This document shows positions 37,131 to 46,984 of a DNA stretch of 64,000 nt, piece after piece. The notes below the pieces were generated by a model. That model was not told the origin of the DNA. It made no database searches and worked only from the letters and a program-made list of their open reading frames with translations. Every line of letters starts with the position of its first letter. The first letter of the stretch is position 1. The stretch spans positions 62,001 through 126,000 of IMG/VR virus record IMGVR_UViG_3300007510_001324. The stretch is one strand, 5' to 3'. This stretch comes from a virus. The translations under genes and the position numbers were made by a program.

Positions 37131-38414
37131 ATGAAAACTGTATACATTGGGATGTGTGCGGATATAATACACCACGGACACCTAAATATTATTAAAGTAG
37201 CCAGGCAGCATGGCAGTGTTACCATAGGATTACTAACCGACGCAGCTATTGCTAGCTACAAAAGACTACCCGTGCTGAACTATGAGCAGCGCAAAACAGT
37301 AGTAGAAAATATTAAAGGCATAGATAAGGTAGTGCCGCAAACTACCCTGGATTATATACCAAATTTAGAACTATTAAAACCAGATTATGTCGTACACGGA
37401 GATGATTGGAAAAAAGGAGTACAAAAACAAACCAGACAAGCTGTTATAGACAAACTAAGCGAATGGGGCGGCCAGGTTATAGATGTACCATATACCTCAG
37501 ATATATCATCTACAAAATTACAAAACTATGAAAAGGACCTCGGCATAACTCCCAATGTCAGAATAAAAACTCTTAAAAGACTAATCGAAGCAAAGCCTAT
37601 TGTTAAAATATTAGAAGTACATAACGGGTTAACTGGCCTAATAGTCGAAAAGGTACAGCATGAACGAAGTGAATTTGACGGAATGTGGCTAAGCAGCTTA
37701 ACTCATTCTACGTCAAAAGGTAAACCAGATATCCAATATGTAGATATAACTACCATCAATCAAACCCTAAATGAAATCTTTAACGTAACTACAAAGCCTA
37801 TGATAGTAGATGCAGACAACGGAGGTCTTGTAGAACATTTTAAATTTACTGTTAGGCACTTAGAAAGGCTAGGAGTTTCCGCAGTTATAATAGAAGATAA
37901 AATAGGTAATAAACGAAATTCTCTACATGCCGACACGTCTTCGCAGAAACAAGATACCATAAAAGAGTTTAGCTATAAAATACTAGAAGGTAAAAAGTCA
38001 TTAATCACAAAAGATTTTATGATAATAGCTCGAATAGAAAGTTTTATATTGGGCAAAGGACTAAAAGACGCCGTAAAAAGAGCTAAAGCTTATATCAAGG
38101 CCGGAGCCGATGGTATTATGATACACAGCAAGAGCCCCAAACCCGATGAAATCCAAGCATTTTGTAACGAGTACAAGAAGCTTAAAATAAAAGTACCCTT
38201 AGTAGTAGTCCCTTCTACCTATAACACTATTACTGAAGAAGAGCTAATTAGCATGGGCGTAGATATAGTTATATATGCTAATCATTTATTGCGTAGCTCA
38301 TACCCCGCTATGCTAACTACAGCAACTTCTATACTAAAACATAAAAGATCTTGGGAAGCTAATAATCTTTGCTTACCAATTAAAGAAATATTAAAGTTAA
38401 TACCTCATGATTAA
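37131..38414 (+). CDS. cytidylyltransferase - PEP phosphomutase fusion
   Basis: 427 residues, two domains. Residues 1-130 are a TagD-like cytidylyltransferase with H14-H-G-H17 and SSTKL. Residues about 150-420 are PEP mutase of the isocitrate-lyase superfamily, with the diagnostic EDKX5NS motif at 255-264 and a DNG-type metal region. PEP mutase makes phosphonopyruvate, the entry step of nearly all natural phosphonates; the cytidylyltransferase can activate a finished phosphonate with CTP. Such fusions are known from phosphonoglycan loci. GDP-sugar and glycosyltransferase genes surround it. Confidence 0.92.
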   Translation: MKTVYIGMCADIIHHGHLNIIKVARQHGSVTIGLLTDAAIASYKRLPVLNYEQRKTVVENIKGIDKVVPQTTLDYIPNLELLKPDYVVHGDDWKKGVQKQTRQAVIDKLSEWGGQVIDVPYTSDISSTKLQNYEKDLGITPNVRIKTLKRLIEAKPIVKILEVHNGLTGLIVEKVQHERSEFDGMWLSSLTHSTSKGKPDIQYVDITTINQTLNEIFNVTTKPMIVDADNGGLVEHFKFTVRHLERLGVSAVIIEDKIGNKRNSLHADTSSQKQDTIKEFSYKILEGKKSLITKDFMIIARIESFILGKGLKDAVKRAKAYIKAGADGIMIHSKSPKPDEIQAFCNEYKKLKIKVPLVVVPSTYNTITEEELISMGVDIVIYANHLLRSSYPAMLTTATSILKHKRSWEANNLCLPIKEILKLIPHD

Positions 38415-38796
38415 ATTACAACATTTACTTGACAGGGGCTATAATTTCTTTGTAGGTGTTCCGGACAGCGGGCTAAAGCCTCTTATAGACGAAATAATAG
38501 ACAGCGAAATAAAACACATAATAGCCGCTAATGAAGGACAAGCCATAGGCATTGCTTTTGGGGCTGAGTTGGCTGGGAAGAAAAGCTGCGTATACCTGCA
38601 AAATTCCGGCTTGGGCAACACAATAAACCCGCTAACAAGCTTATGTATACCTCATAATATAAAACCATTACTAATAATCGGACATCGACATTCTCTCCCC
38701 CAGCATGCGGTTATGGGCAAAGTAGATGAGTCCTTACTTACACTAATTAATTACGATAATTACATTATTGTGAAAGGTAGTAATAATGCTAAGTAG
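38407..38796 (+). CDS. phosphonopyruvate decarboxylase, N-terminal (PYR) subunit
   Basis: 129 residues. [15 protein letters not shown] and [36 protein letters not shown] are the start of phosphonopyruvate decarboxylase, including the conserved Glu of the PYR domain that activates thiamine diphosphate. The rest of the enzyme is the next gene (11-bp overlap). Decarboxylation to phosphonoacetaldehyde pulls the unfavourable PEP mutase equilibrium. Confidence 0.9.
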   Translation: MIKLQHLLDRGYNFFVGVPDSGLKPLIDEIIDSEIKHIIAANEGQAIGIAFGAELAGKKSCVYLQNSGLGNTINPLTSLCIPHNIKPLLIIGHRHSLPQHAVMGKVDESLLTLINYDNYIIVKGSNNAK

Positions 38797-39250
38797 AGAT
38801 CGAGCATTAACTCATATTTATTCTACACACGGGGATAAAGCTATTTACATCACTAGCACGGGCTATATATCAAGGGCGATGTACGATAAGTACCCGCACA
38901 ACAAAAACATATTCTACATGCAGGGCAGTATGGGACTGGCTCCTTGTATAGGTTTGGGTATGGCCCTCAACACAAACAAGCCCGTAGTAGTAATAAGCGG
39001 AGATGCCGCCCTGCTTATGCATTTAGGAATAACCCACACGATACGAGACGAGGCTCCGGATAATTTGTTTGTATATATTCTAGATAACGGGTGCCATGAA
39101 TCTGTAGGTGGCTACGCATGTGCTCCTTTAGAAGGAACCTATCCTGGGATTACTTCCATAATAAAAATAAACAAAGAAGGCAAAAAAGCCCGTGTACTTC
39201 TTGAAGGCGCCACAAATGCTGTAATAATAAAAAGGGAATTAAATGAATAA
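38786..39250 (+). CDS. phosphonopyruvate decarboxylase, C-terminal (PP) subunit
   Basis: 154 residues. MQGSMGLAPCIGLGMAL and the thiamine-diphosphate motif starting GDAALL (72-77) and ending at N101 identify the pyrophosphate-binding half. With the preceding gene it forms a two-subunit enzyme. Confidence 0.9.
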   Translation: MLSRDRALTHIYSTHGDKAIYITSTGYISRAMYDKYPHNKNIFYMQGSMGLAPCIGLGMALNTNKPVVVISGDAALLMHLGITHTIRDEAPDNLFVYILDNGCHESVGGYACAPLEGTYPGITSIIKINKEGKKARVLLEGATNAVIIKRELNE

Positions 39251-40025
39251 TACATTACTCGTATGTTCTAAATCTACCAGAGATTTACTACCTGAATACG
39301 ACCGCGCACGAATAGTAACAGAAGCTCCAGATATTTCTCTTTTGGCAGAGATTGACAGCGAAGAAGACGTAGTTGCTGTCGGGGGTGGGGCAGTTATAGA
39401 TACCGCCAAAATATTGGCAAAGAATCCCATCACTTGTTACCCTACTACCGGAGCAGGCGCAAGTTCTACTTCCTGGGCGGTGTACTGGGATAAACATAGA
39501 AAACATAGCATAAAAAGACACAGACCAAAAACAGTAGAAATAATTGAAAACTATTTAAAAACTGTACCATATCAGGTATGGGCGGATACAAAATTTGATA
39601 TAATAGCCCATTGTATAGATAGCTTACTTTCTAAAAATATCACTAATCATAGCGCTATACAAGCGACCGATGCAATGAGTCTTCTTACCGGTTACCCTAC
39701 TAATATACTTATTGTAGGCGCTGGAATTTTAGCAGGCGGGGCCATAGAGATAACAGGTACCAATCTATTACACGCGCTATCCTACCCAATAACAGGTTTT
39801 TATGGAATTAGCCACGGAGCTGCTTTAGGCTTTTTAATCTCGAAACTAAAGCCCATAACCCAGATAACAACCAATCACCTGTTTGAACAAGACGATATCA
39901 AAGATTTAAAAAATATTATAGACATCGAAAAAGTGATAGAAGAAGCTTTCACCTATGATAAAATTAATAACGTGTATTTCAATTTAAATAAAGAAAAAAT
40001 AAAAAAATTACTAATAAATGAATAA
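39243..40025 (+). CDS. Fe-dependent alcohol dehydrogenase; phosphonoacetaldehyde reductase-like
   Basis: 260 residues, somewhat short for the family (~380). NAD loop GGGAVID (47-53); metal ligands D119, H123, H177 and H191 are all in place in FDIIAHCIDS and HALSYPITGFYGISHGAALG. In phosphonate clusters this family reduces phosphonoacetaldehyde to 2-hydroxyethylphosphonate, which fits its position directly after the decarboxylase. Substrate is inferred from context. Confidence 0.85.
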   Translation: MNNTLLVCSKSTRDLLPEYDRARIVTEAPDISLLAEIDSEEDVVAVGGGAVIDTAKILAKNPITCYPTTGAGASSTSWAVYWDKHRKHSIKRHRPKTVEIIENYLKTVPYQVWADTKFDIIAHCIDSLLSKNITNHSAIQATDAMSLLTGYPTNILIVGAGILAGGAIEITGTNLLHALSYPITGFYGISHGAALGFLISKLKPITQITTNHLFEQDDIKDLKNIIDIEKVIEEAFTYDKINNVYFNLNKEKIKKLLINE

Positions 40026-40794
40026 AATAATTGGTATAATGACCGCCTGGGGCTGTGAACATTGGATCGAAGTGGCTCTTAAACAAGCCATTAGCATGTG
40101 CGATGAAGTGTTAGTATCTGTGGGAGCGCATAGCATCTCTTTGGAAAAATTCGAAGACGGTACATTGGACTTATGCAAAAACTACCCGGTGTCTTTAGTG
40201 GATGTAGTATTTAAAAATAACCATAGTACCACAAAAGCAGCTACTATGAATTCTATGCTGCAATATAGTGAGTTATATGAAGAAGGAAATTGGATATGGT
40301 TACTAGACGCAGACGAATTCTATTTTGATGATGAAATTTTAAGAATAAAGAAAATCATCGAATCAGGAAAATATAACGCAATTGAAACTAACGAAAAGTT
40401 CTTTTTCGTTAATATGACTCGCTATCTAAAAAGCAATAGAATGAGATTATGGAGAATAGAAAACACCGCTCATAAATTTACTCCTACTAATAATTGGCCA
40501 GGTCGAAACCCTTACCACATCGATGGTCATGGTATGTTTCATTATAGCATGCTGCAGAACCCGTACATGAAAAGGGATTTCTGGAGCACAGAATATAATT
40601 CACCACAAAAAAACAAAATAAAGTGGCTCGATTCTTATTTAGAAGACAACTATAACTTCGATATGTTCATTAAGGGCGGAATGAAAACGGACAATGGAGA
40701 TCTATTTGTGTACACAAATAATCACCCAAAACTCATAGAAGAATCTCCACTAATTAAAATAAGAGATTTTAGGAAATTTTATAAAAATGGCTAA
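40018..40794 (+). CDS. family 2-like glycosyltransferase
   Basis: 258 residues. IIGIMTAWGCEHWIEVALKQAI and WIWLLDADEFYF (DAD metal motif) fit GT2-type enzymes seen in phage glycan cassettes. It closes the sugar/phosphonate block. Confidence 0.8.
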   Translation: MNKIIGIMTAWGCEHWIEVALKQAISMCDEVLVSVGAHSISLEKFEDGTLDLCKNYPVSLVDVVFKNNHSTTKAATMNSMLQYSELYEEGNWIWLLDADEFYFDDEILRIKKIIESGKYNAIETNEKFFFVNMTRYLKSNRMRLWRIENTAHKFTPTNNWPGRNPYHIDGHGMFHYSMLQNPYMKRDFWSTEYNSPQKNKIKWLDSYLEDNYNFDMFIKGGMKTDNGDLFVYTNNHPKLIEESPLIKIRDFRKFYKNG

Positions 40795-41260
40795 AAAAAC
40801 CCCCAAAGGTAAAACGCTTGAAAAAGCAGTACAAAAGTGCAACCGTGAATACCGGAAGAAACGATTAGCACAGATCCAGAAGATAGAAACACCCATTGTA
40901 CCAACCAAAGCTGGTTTGATTCCGCAGTTGAGCACAGTGGATTTTATAGGTGTTTTATCCGGGGGTAAAGCCATTGCCTTTGACGCCAAAGAATGCAAAT
41001 CTGAAACGTCTCTTCCGCTTAGTTACTTTAAGCAACACCAGGTCGAATTTTTGCGCCTGTGGGACGCTCTAGGAGGCGATGGGTTTTTTCTAGTACACTT
41101 TTACAGTTTATATGAAAGACACGCTCACAGGGCTCCTATGAGCCTTATATGCGATTACTGGGACAAAGCCTACGATGATGAAGGAAGAAAAAGCATTCCA
41201 ATACACGAATTCAACGATGACTGGTTAGTTTCGTTAGAAGATTACTTAGGATTATTATAA
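40787..41260 (+). CDS. recU: RecU-like Holliday junction resolvase
   Basis: 157 residues. VDFIGVLSGGKAIAFDAKECKSETSLPLSYFKQHQVEFL has the D...D-x-K endonuclease core and HQ of RecU/PBP-related factor A, and GGDGFFLVHF the last strand. RecU cleaves four-way junctions and is characteristic of Bacillota and their phages. It begins a block of DNA-metabolism genes. Confidence 0.9.
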   Translation: MAKKTPKGKTLEKAVQKCNREYRKKRLAQIQKIETPIVPTKAGLIPQLSTVDFIGVLSGGKAIAFDAKECKSETSLPLSYFKQHQVEFLRLWDALGGDGFFLVHFYSLYERHAHRAPMSLICDYWDKAYDDEGRKSIPIHEFNDDWLVSLEDYLGLL

Positions 41261-41592
41261 TGATTTATATGTTTTCAAAGGATACCCCTGTGTCAATTTA
41301 CACAGATTATGGTATAAGTTATATAGGTTTAATGGGAGAAATTTACAATGACGAGCAGGGGTTATCCAGGTTCATCAATATCTTTCCTTTACCTACAAAA
41401 AAACTAGAATATGCTCAGAGTGGTTTCGTATCACCAGGAGAAAAGTTAATAGTCTACGCAGAAACGCTGATAGACATAAAAAGTATAAAAAGCACAAATA
41501 AATTAATAACAGATAAGGAAATGGATGAAAGAAACGAAGCAATCGACAAATATGACGAGCAAAGGGATAAGTCTAAAACCACTCAAGGTTAA
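41260..41592 (+). CDS. hypothetical protein
   Basis: 110 residues; beta-rich start and a charged helical end. No motif recognised. Overlaps RecU by one base and the dUTPase by 41. Confidence 0.6.
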   Translation: MIYMFSKDTPVSIYTDYGISYIGLMGEIYNDEQGLSRFINIFPLPTKKLEYAQSGFVSPGEKLIVYAETLIDIKSIKSTNKLITDKEMDERNEAIDKYDEQRDKSKTTQG

Positions 41593-42010
41593 AGTTTTAA
41601 AAAATAATCCCAGGGCACAGCTACCCCTGCAAGCAACCCCAACCGCCGTAGGCTTCGACGTATTTTCCACAACTAGTTTTAGAATACCAGGATATAGTAA
41701 AAAGAAAGCTCCTCTTGGTATATCGCTAGAAATACCACATGATTATTACGTTCAAATATCTGAACGAAGCGGGTTAGCAGTTCGAGAAAATATTTTTATA
41801 AAAGCTGGGGTTATAGACCCAGACTATAGAGGAGAAGTCAGCGTAGTTTTAGCAAACCACGGGGCAACCCCCATAGACATAGACCTTGGAGAAAAAATAG
41901 CACAATTTGTGCTGCACCATAGAATAGATGCAAAATTCGAATGGACAGAAAAATTAACAGAAACAGAACGCGGTGCAGGCGGCTTCGGCAGCACAGATAA
42001 TAAAAATTAA
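41552..42010 (+). CDS. dut: dUTP pyrophosphatase
   Basis: 152 residues from ATG 41552. ATPTAVGFDVFS (motif 1), SERSGLA (2), GVIDPDYRGEV (3) and ERGAGGFGST (5) are all present. Hydrolyses dUTP to dUMP, supplying dTMP synthesis and preventing uracil incorporation. A longer upstream start overlaps the previous gene further and has no better ribosome site. Confidence 0.93.
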   Translation: MTSKGISLKPLKVKVLKNNPRAQLPLQATPTAVGFDVFSTTSFRIPGYSKKKAPLGISLEIPHDYYVQISERSGLAVRENIFIKAGVIDPDYRGEVSVVLANHGATPIDIDLGEKIAQFVLHHRIDAKFEWTEKLTETERGAGGFGSTDNKN

Positions 42011-42020
42011 GGAGACATAC

Positions 42021-42404
42021 ATGGGAATACTAGATACTGAAATTGGTTCTCCAAAGAAAGACCTAGAAATAATTGCAGTTGATACAAAAATAGTACAAAC
42101 CGCCGGCAGTAGTAAAAACGCAACAAAAGTAGTTTTAACTTGCTCTGATGTTGGCGGTATTGATTACCAGATAGACGAAGCATGGGTAATAGACTATAAA
42201 ACACAAGAGCCGACTCACAAAGGATTATGGATATCCAGAGACCCAGAAGGGAAGCTAGACTCGCGAAGTACGCTAGTTCAGCTATTAAATTTTGTAAGTG
42301 TAAGTACGCCTGCTAAATTAGTGGGCACGAAAATATCAACCTGGCCCAAAGATAATGGATACAAAGTAGCCATTGCCTGCAAGCACGATAATTTTAAAAG
42401 GTAA
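42021..42404 (+). CDS. hypothetical protein
   Basis: 127 residues from ATG 42021 behind AAGGAG. Predominantly beta strand with an ISTWPKDNGYKVAIACKHDN end; could be a small nucleic-acid-binding fold, but nothing specific is recognised. Confidence 0.65.
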   Translation: MGILDTEIGSPKKDLEIIAVDTKIVQTAGSSKNATKVVLTCSDVGGIDYQIDEAWVIDYKTQEPTHKGLWISRDPEGKLDSRSTLVQLLNFVSVSTPAKLVGTKISTWPKDNGYKVAIACKHDNFKR

Positions 42405-42407
42405 GTA

Positions 42408-44591
42408 ATGTACAATGATAAAAGCCGTTTAAACGAGACACAATTAAGAACTATGGCCAGTCTTTATGAATTCAATCACAAAAGACGCATTACCTCTTTA
42501 TATAAAGAAGTAGAAGTTATACAAGCTTATATAAAAAAAATACAACCTTTATTCGAAGATAATTATGTTGTAACTATTACTAAGGACTATCAACTCAATG
42601 ATTCCCCATTAGTAGTAGGCTGTTCTTACGTAACTGAAGATGAAGTAGAAGTTAATATAAACAACTATAGACCCCACCAAATAAAAAATACTTTTAAGGT
42701 AACCTTGTCTCCGCACGGAAAAGGTGAAGAAAAGAAAGACAAATGGGGCAACGACTTAAGCATTAATCATTATTATTCTATTGGGTGGTCTACAAAAGTT
42801 CTAAACGCAGAACAAGACACAAAAGATCTACAGGTATTAAAAAACTTATTATCATATTGCAGTGTAAATGATAATTATCATAATAATAATGGAATACAAA
42901 AACTGACTGCAGGGATGAACCAACGAGTATCTATAGATCTTAGGCTGAATAACACGAAGGAAATTCTCACTGATAAAGGATTTTTATATTCAGAGATAGA
43001 AGAATTAACTGACGACCAACTTAACATCTTATATCGGTTAAATGATTGTGGAGATTATGTTTCTTCGCCTCATATAATAATCAGAATAGCAGAAAAAGAC
43101 GATATAAGAAGAGCGTTGGTAGCATCAATATCGAGCGCCGCCTATAATTATAGATATCGTAAATTAGAAGTTGGGTCGGAAGAGTTCTATGCAAATCTCA
43201 GAAAACACCTGGCATTAAAAAATTTAGAGTTTAAAGCAAACACTGTTGATTACAATTATATTGATCTAGGAAGACTTTATCTGCACCAGGATGACTATGA
43301 TAATAGGCATCACAATACGTTATATTTAGACTTTAATGATTTTGATATAGACACAATGTTAAAGTGCAAAAAAGCTGTAAATTGGAATCAACAAATAGAC
43401 GCCTACATTAATCATGTAGGAGCAGCTAACTCCATTTTGATAAAAACCTCCGAATTAGAAGAAGCACTGTTTCCAGTATTAATAGCTCAAGAAAAACAGA
43501 AAAAAGAAGAAGAGCTGAATACTTCTATAAAAAAGAACCTAAAAACAAGGTTGAAGGACAAATCAAAACTAGTGTTCAATGATATGGTTTTCGAAGATAA
43601 GATTCTTACTTACGAAAATCAAATCATAAAAGTAGAGAACATGAAACATGGCACAGTAGACGTTGATGAAGATATCATCGGAGCCTGGTTAAGAAATAAA
43701 ATAAATGGATACAGATCAACTGGGCTAGCAGATGTTAATTTTAATCATGTATTAGAAGCCGTTGCACAATATTTGCAAAGCATGGTAAAAAGTCGTACCG
43801 CATCCTTTGACATAACTGTTGGTACCATAACAGCTAAGGTGGCAAAAACAAACAAGACTAGCGATTCCGGAAAAACTATTGGAAGATTAACTATAAACGA
43901 CATCAGAGTTAACATATCTGAACTAGGCGAAGTTATAGAAACAATGATTTGTTATGATTCGGATGACACTTTCAACGCATTTCTAAAATCTATAACATCC
44001 TGTTCTATAGCTATACACAAACTAATAGCTACAGGCATTTCAGTTAACTACTACGATAACTTCTTCAACCAGCACATTAATTATACTTTCCACCTGTACA
44101 GAACCAAAGGAAAGAATTACGTTAAAGGCCTCAAAAACGCAAAATATAGAATTAGAAATATAAACAGTTTTAAATCAAAATTACGACAGTCGTACTCACT
44201 GCAAGATATGACCTCAGTATTTAGTGATGAAAAAATCGTCGATATCCCAGCAGATAAAATAATAGATCTGATGAAAGAGGGTATCAAAACTTACAAAGAA
44301 GCACTTAAACGCTCAGAAAAATTATTACAAAGCACAGTAAAAATGCTAAAAGCCAAAGAAGTGCAAATAAACACAACGTACAATGGAACCATAAATGCGT
44401 ACGAAGTTAAGGGTAAGAAACAAACTTACTATGTAGATAGAGAAGGAAACCACGAAGTATACGGAGAAGATAAGAGTCATATCTGTATTGTAGACAAAGG
44501 GCATAGGGTCGTGGGACAAGATATACTCGTAGCAAGAATGTTAACTGTTGCAAACGATTCAAGAGTTGCGCATAAAGTTACAACACTATAA
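42408..44591 (+). CDS. large hypothetical protein
   Basis: 727 residues, Lys/Asn/Ile-rich, no signal peptide or transmembrane segment. No Walker, nuclease or polymerase motif could be found by eye. A His/Tyr-rich segment (residues about 290-310) and a coiled, charged middle (EKQKKEEELNTSIKKNLKTRLKD) stand out. Position between dUTPase and the ubiquitin-like-pathway genes gives no clear clue. Confidence 0.75.
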   Translation: MYNDKSRLNETQLRTMASLYEFNHKRRITSLYKEVEVIQAYIKKIQPLFEDNYVVTITKDYQLNDSPLVVGCSYVTEDEVEVNINNYRPHQIKNTFKVTLSPHGKGEEKKDKWGNDLSINHYYSIGWSTKVLNAEQDTKDLQVLKNLLSYCSVNDNYHNNNGIQKLTAGMNQRVSIDLRLNNTKEILTDKGFLYSEIEELTDDQLNILYRLNDCGDYVSSPHIIIRIAEKDDIRRALVASISSAAYNYRYRKLEVGSEEFYANLRKHLALKNLEFKANTVDYNYIDLGRLYLHQDDYDNRHHNTLYLDFNDFDIDTMLKCKKAVNWNQQIDAYINHVGAANSILIKTSELEEALFPVLIAQEKQKKEEELNTSIKKNLKTRLKDKSKLVFNDMVFEDKILTYENQIIKVENMKHGTVDVDEDIIGAWLRNKINGYRSTGLADVNFNHVLEAVAQYLQSMVKSRTASFDITVGTITAKVAKTNKTSDSGKTIGRLTINDIRVNISELGEVIETMICYDSDDTFNAFLKSITSCSIAIHKLIATGISVNYYDNFFNQHINYTFHLYRTKGKNYVKGLKNAKYRIRNINSFKSKLRQSYSLQDMTSVFSDEKIVDIPADKIIDLMKEGIKTYKEALKRSEKLLQSTVKMLKAKEVQINTTYNGTINAYEVKGKKQTYYVDREGNHEVYGEDKSHICIVDKGHRVVGQDILVARMLTVANDSRVAHKVTTL

Positions 44592-44612
44592 TAATTTAAG
44601 GAATAAGTACTA

Positions 44613-45320
44613 ATGGCAAAAGAAACAAAATTAATCCATTTCGCAGTGATGAGCTCACAAGGTGATACCCCATACGATATGCTGCCAGAGGCCGCATTAA
44701 CAAAAATCAAAGCAATCGCAGACGATGAAGACAAGTGGGTATTTCTGGATGGGGAACTAAAGGATCCGGGACAGATTTCTACCGGAGAATTAGAGAGAGC
44801 AGAAAGCATCTTGCTTTCAGCTGCGTTAGAAGGGGGTGCTGAGCAATATGCTGTGGTATTTAACGTCGCAGATGATTTTAAATACACTGGCAATACTGTA
44901 TTGGCGATAAAATTAGGAACAGAGCCCGATGTTATCGACATCGTAGCCAACGGTAAAAGAGTAAAAGAGATCTTCATGTGGAGATCTGTTTTATACGGTC
45001 TTATAGAAACTGGGTTTAATAACCTGGTTTCCGAAGAATATAATTCTGTAATGGAATCTATCGGTGAAGACACTATGTGTACCAGAGACTGGGCCAAAGG
45101 GACATCAGTGAATGCAAGTTTTGCAGATGCTATCAAACCCGCCGCCCAGGTTGTAATAGGCTTCGATTCCGCGCATAAGGCTCTCACCTTACGCGTAAGT
45201 ACAGAAGAACGTTACGATGTATTAAATGCCCGTAAACATATTCTAGCAGCTATCAAGAAACAGCTGGAAGGCACTGTGCAGCAACATGCTCACCAACTGG
45301 CCAAGGCTTTACGCATCTAA
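44613..45320 (+). CDS. hypothetical protein
   Basis: 235 residues, acidic, highly expressed-looking codon use, AAGGAAT ribosome site. Alternating beta/alpha pattern (KWVFLDGELKDPGQIS; EQYAVVFNVADDF). No family recognised. It is followed by a terminator and then the JAB and E1-like genes. Confidence 0.75.
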   Translation: MAKETKLIHFAVMSSQGDTPYDMLPEAALTKIKAIADDEDKWVFLDGELKDPGQISTGELERAESILLSAALEGGAEQYAVVFNVADDFKYTGNTVLAIKLGTEPDVIDIVANGKRVKEIFMWRSVLYGLIETGFNNLVSEEYNSVMESIGEDTMCTRDWAKGTSVNASFADAIKPAAQVVIGFDSAHKALTLRVSTEERYDVLNARKHILAAIKKQLEGTVQQHAHQLAKALRI

Positions 45321-45349
45321 TTGCGGGTACATAAAGTATCGCTACCAGG

Positions 45350-45377
45350 GAGGGCCAGAAATGGCCCTCCTATTTTT
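45350..45377 (+). terminator. intrinsic terminator
   Basis: GAGGGCCA-GAAA-TGGCCCTC followed by CTATTTTT: an 8-bp stem with a GNRA-type loop. Confidence 0.88.
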
Positions 45378-45396
45378 ATAAGTATAAGGAAAACAC

Positions 45397-45861
45397 ATGT
45401 TAGAGACACTAAGTATAAGAAAAGCAAGTATCCCAGAATCTTTAATAAAGCATCTTATCATTTTAGATACTATGTATGGGAGAGAATTTTGTGGATTTTT
45501 TACAGGGCGGTACAAAGACGCTGACAGACATAGAATGGCTGTTCAGAATTTTAGTTGGGTGGATAACATCAAACCTCTAGAAACCAATATTATTGATTAT
45601 CAAATGCATCCTCAGCAAATGATGAACGTATTGTTCACCACCTCTGCCATGAATCCCAAATCAAATATGCATCCAATAGCAGTGCATAACCACCCGCGCA
45701 GTTTAGGGATTCCATCAGAAATAGATAAGAATGCATTTAGACTCGGCAAAGGTTTAGATATGCCATACTGTATTCTTGGAGGAGCTGATGGTGTGCCACA
45801 TTTATGGAAATGGGATAGAGGGCTTGATGATTTTATCGAAGTAGAGGTAGAAATAGTATGA
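45397..45861 (+). CDS. JAB/JAMM metalloprotease
   Basis: 154 residues. EFCGFF supplies the catalytic Glu, and HNHPRSLGIPSEID is the HxH...S..D zinc motif of JAMM isopeptidases. Prokaryotic JAB proteins cut ubiquitin-like proteins from targets or process their C-termini. It overlaps the E1-like gene by four bases. Confidence 0.88.
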   Translation: MLETLSIRKASIPESLIKHLIILDTMYGREFCGFFTGRYKDADRHRMAVQNFSWVDNIKPLETNIIDYQMHPQQMMNVLFTTSAMNPKSNMHPIAVHNHPRSLGIPSEIDKNAFRLGKGLDMPYCILGGADGVPHLWKWDRGLDDFIEVEVEIV

Positions 45862-46469
45862 AAAAAGTATTAGTAGTAGGGGCGGGCGGTATTGGTAGCC
45901 GGTTCCTGTTTGAAATTGTGGAATTAATAATTGCCGAACAAATTCCAGATGAATATATTTTTACAATGGTGGATAACGATTCGGTTGAAAAAAAGAATAT
46001 AAAATATCAAAAATTCACCAAAGATGATATCGGTAAGCATAAAGTAGAAGCTTTAAAGGATAGGTGGAAAGATCATCTGCAAATATTCAAAGCAGAGGTT
46101 AAGAAAGTAGAAAACCTACAAGAATATCTAGATAAAGGCTATGATTATGTTATCTGCTGCGTGGACAACACAAAATTCAGAAAGCATATGTTCGAGCTAT
46201 GGGATAAACATAAATTTAAGTTTATTGATATGAGATCTGAAGGCACAGCTATTGCGGTATTTACATCACATGAACGAACAACAACAGAATCGCTAATGGC
46301 GACCGTAAAAACAGATAAAGAAGATATGAGTTGCCAACGACAATTTGAATTAGACCAGGGAATCATACAACAAGGAAACAAAATAGTCGCAACTATAGGC
46401 ACTCAAATTTTTCTGCACATGATACGAGGTGACCAATATTTTAGTAAATTTGTTCACAACTTTGGGTAG
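45858..46469 (+). CDS. ThiF/E1-like adenylating enzyme
   Basis: 203 residues. VLVVGAGGIGSRFLFEI (nucleotide loop, residues 8-14), MVDNDSVEKKNIKYQKF and VICCVDNTKFRKHM are the E1/ThiF/MoeB core. Cysteines that could carry a thioester are at the CC of VICCVDN and in MSCQRQ. With the JAB protease it forms the minimal pair seen in bacterial ubiquitin-like and CBASS Cap2/Cap3-type systems; no E2 or ubiquitin-like protein was recognised nearby. Confidence 0.88.
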   Translation: MKKVLVVGAGGIGSRFLFEIVELIIAEQIPDEYIFTMVDNDSVEKKNIKYQKFTKDDIGKHKVEALKDRWKDHLQIFKAEVKKVENLQEYLDKGYDYVICCVDNTKFRKHMFELWDKHKFKFIDMRSEGTAIAVFTSHERTTTESLMATVKTDKEDMSCQRQFELDQGIIQQGNKIVATIGTQIFLHMIRGDQYFSKFVHNFG

Positions 46470-46477
46470 CATGATAT

Positions 46478-46503
46478 GGGGTACTGCGTGTACCCCTTTT
46501 TTT
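46478..46503 (+). terminator. intrinsic terminator
   Basis: GGGGTAC-TGCGT-GTACCCC followed by seven T. Confidence 0.9.
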
Positions 46504-46516
46504 AATAGGAGGATAA

Positions 46517-46984
46517 GTGGCCAAGAAATTTAGACGAACAAAAGAAGAAATAAAACTAGGATTATCAGCCGAGGAGGCTCTTGAACGAAGAGAGGCCGCC
46601 AAGAAGAAACCAGCTAAAACTGCCAAGAAAAAATCACCAGTTAAAGGTACTGCTAAATCCCCAAAAAAGGTTAAAGAAGAGCCAGAAACTGATGAAATAA
46701 AAATGACTGAGGCTTCTTCTAATCGTTTAATAAAAAAATTAGCTGGTACTCACGAAATAAAACCACGAGAGCTAAAAAAGAATATTGAAGCAACTATAGA
46801 GCAAAAACTTACCGAATTTCTTGGTGTTCTTATGAATGGGGTAGAGTATAGAGCGGTAAATCATAGGGATCACGATCTTAAAAATTTACTAGAAAAGCTA
46901 GAGAAAGAAAAATGGATCTTTGCTTTTAATATGCTAGATGGGAGTCTAACAAACTATCACGTATATATGAGAATTAAACAATGA
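46517..46984 (+). CDS. protein with histone-like basic tail
   Basis: 155 residues, GTG start behind AGGAGG. Residues about 25-55 (KKKPAKTAKKKSPVKG...SPKK) look like a histone H1-type tail and would bind DNA or RNA. The C-terminal 70 residues (LMNGVEYRAV...WIFAFNMLDGS) resemble the whole of the next protein, so the tail was added to a duplicated domain. Confidence 0.7.
   Translation: MAKKFRRTKEEIKLGLSAEEALERREAAKKKPAKTAKKKSPVKGTAKSPKKVKEEPETDEIKMTEASSNRLIKKLAGTHEIKPRELKKNIEATIEQKLTEFLGVLMNGVEYRAVNHRDHDLKNLLEKLEKEKWIFAFNMLDGSLTNYHVYMRIKQ

Noticed and set aside
39287-39521. Antisense frames in the sugar and tail cassettes
   Set aside because: Several long reverse frames exist, but they lack ribosome sites and overlap well-supported genes completely.
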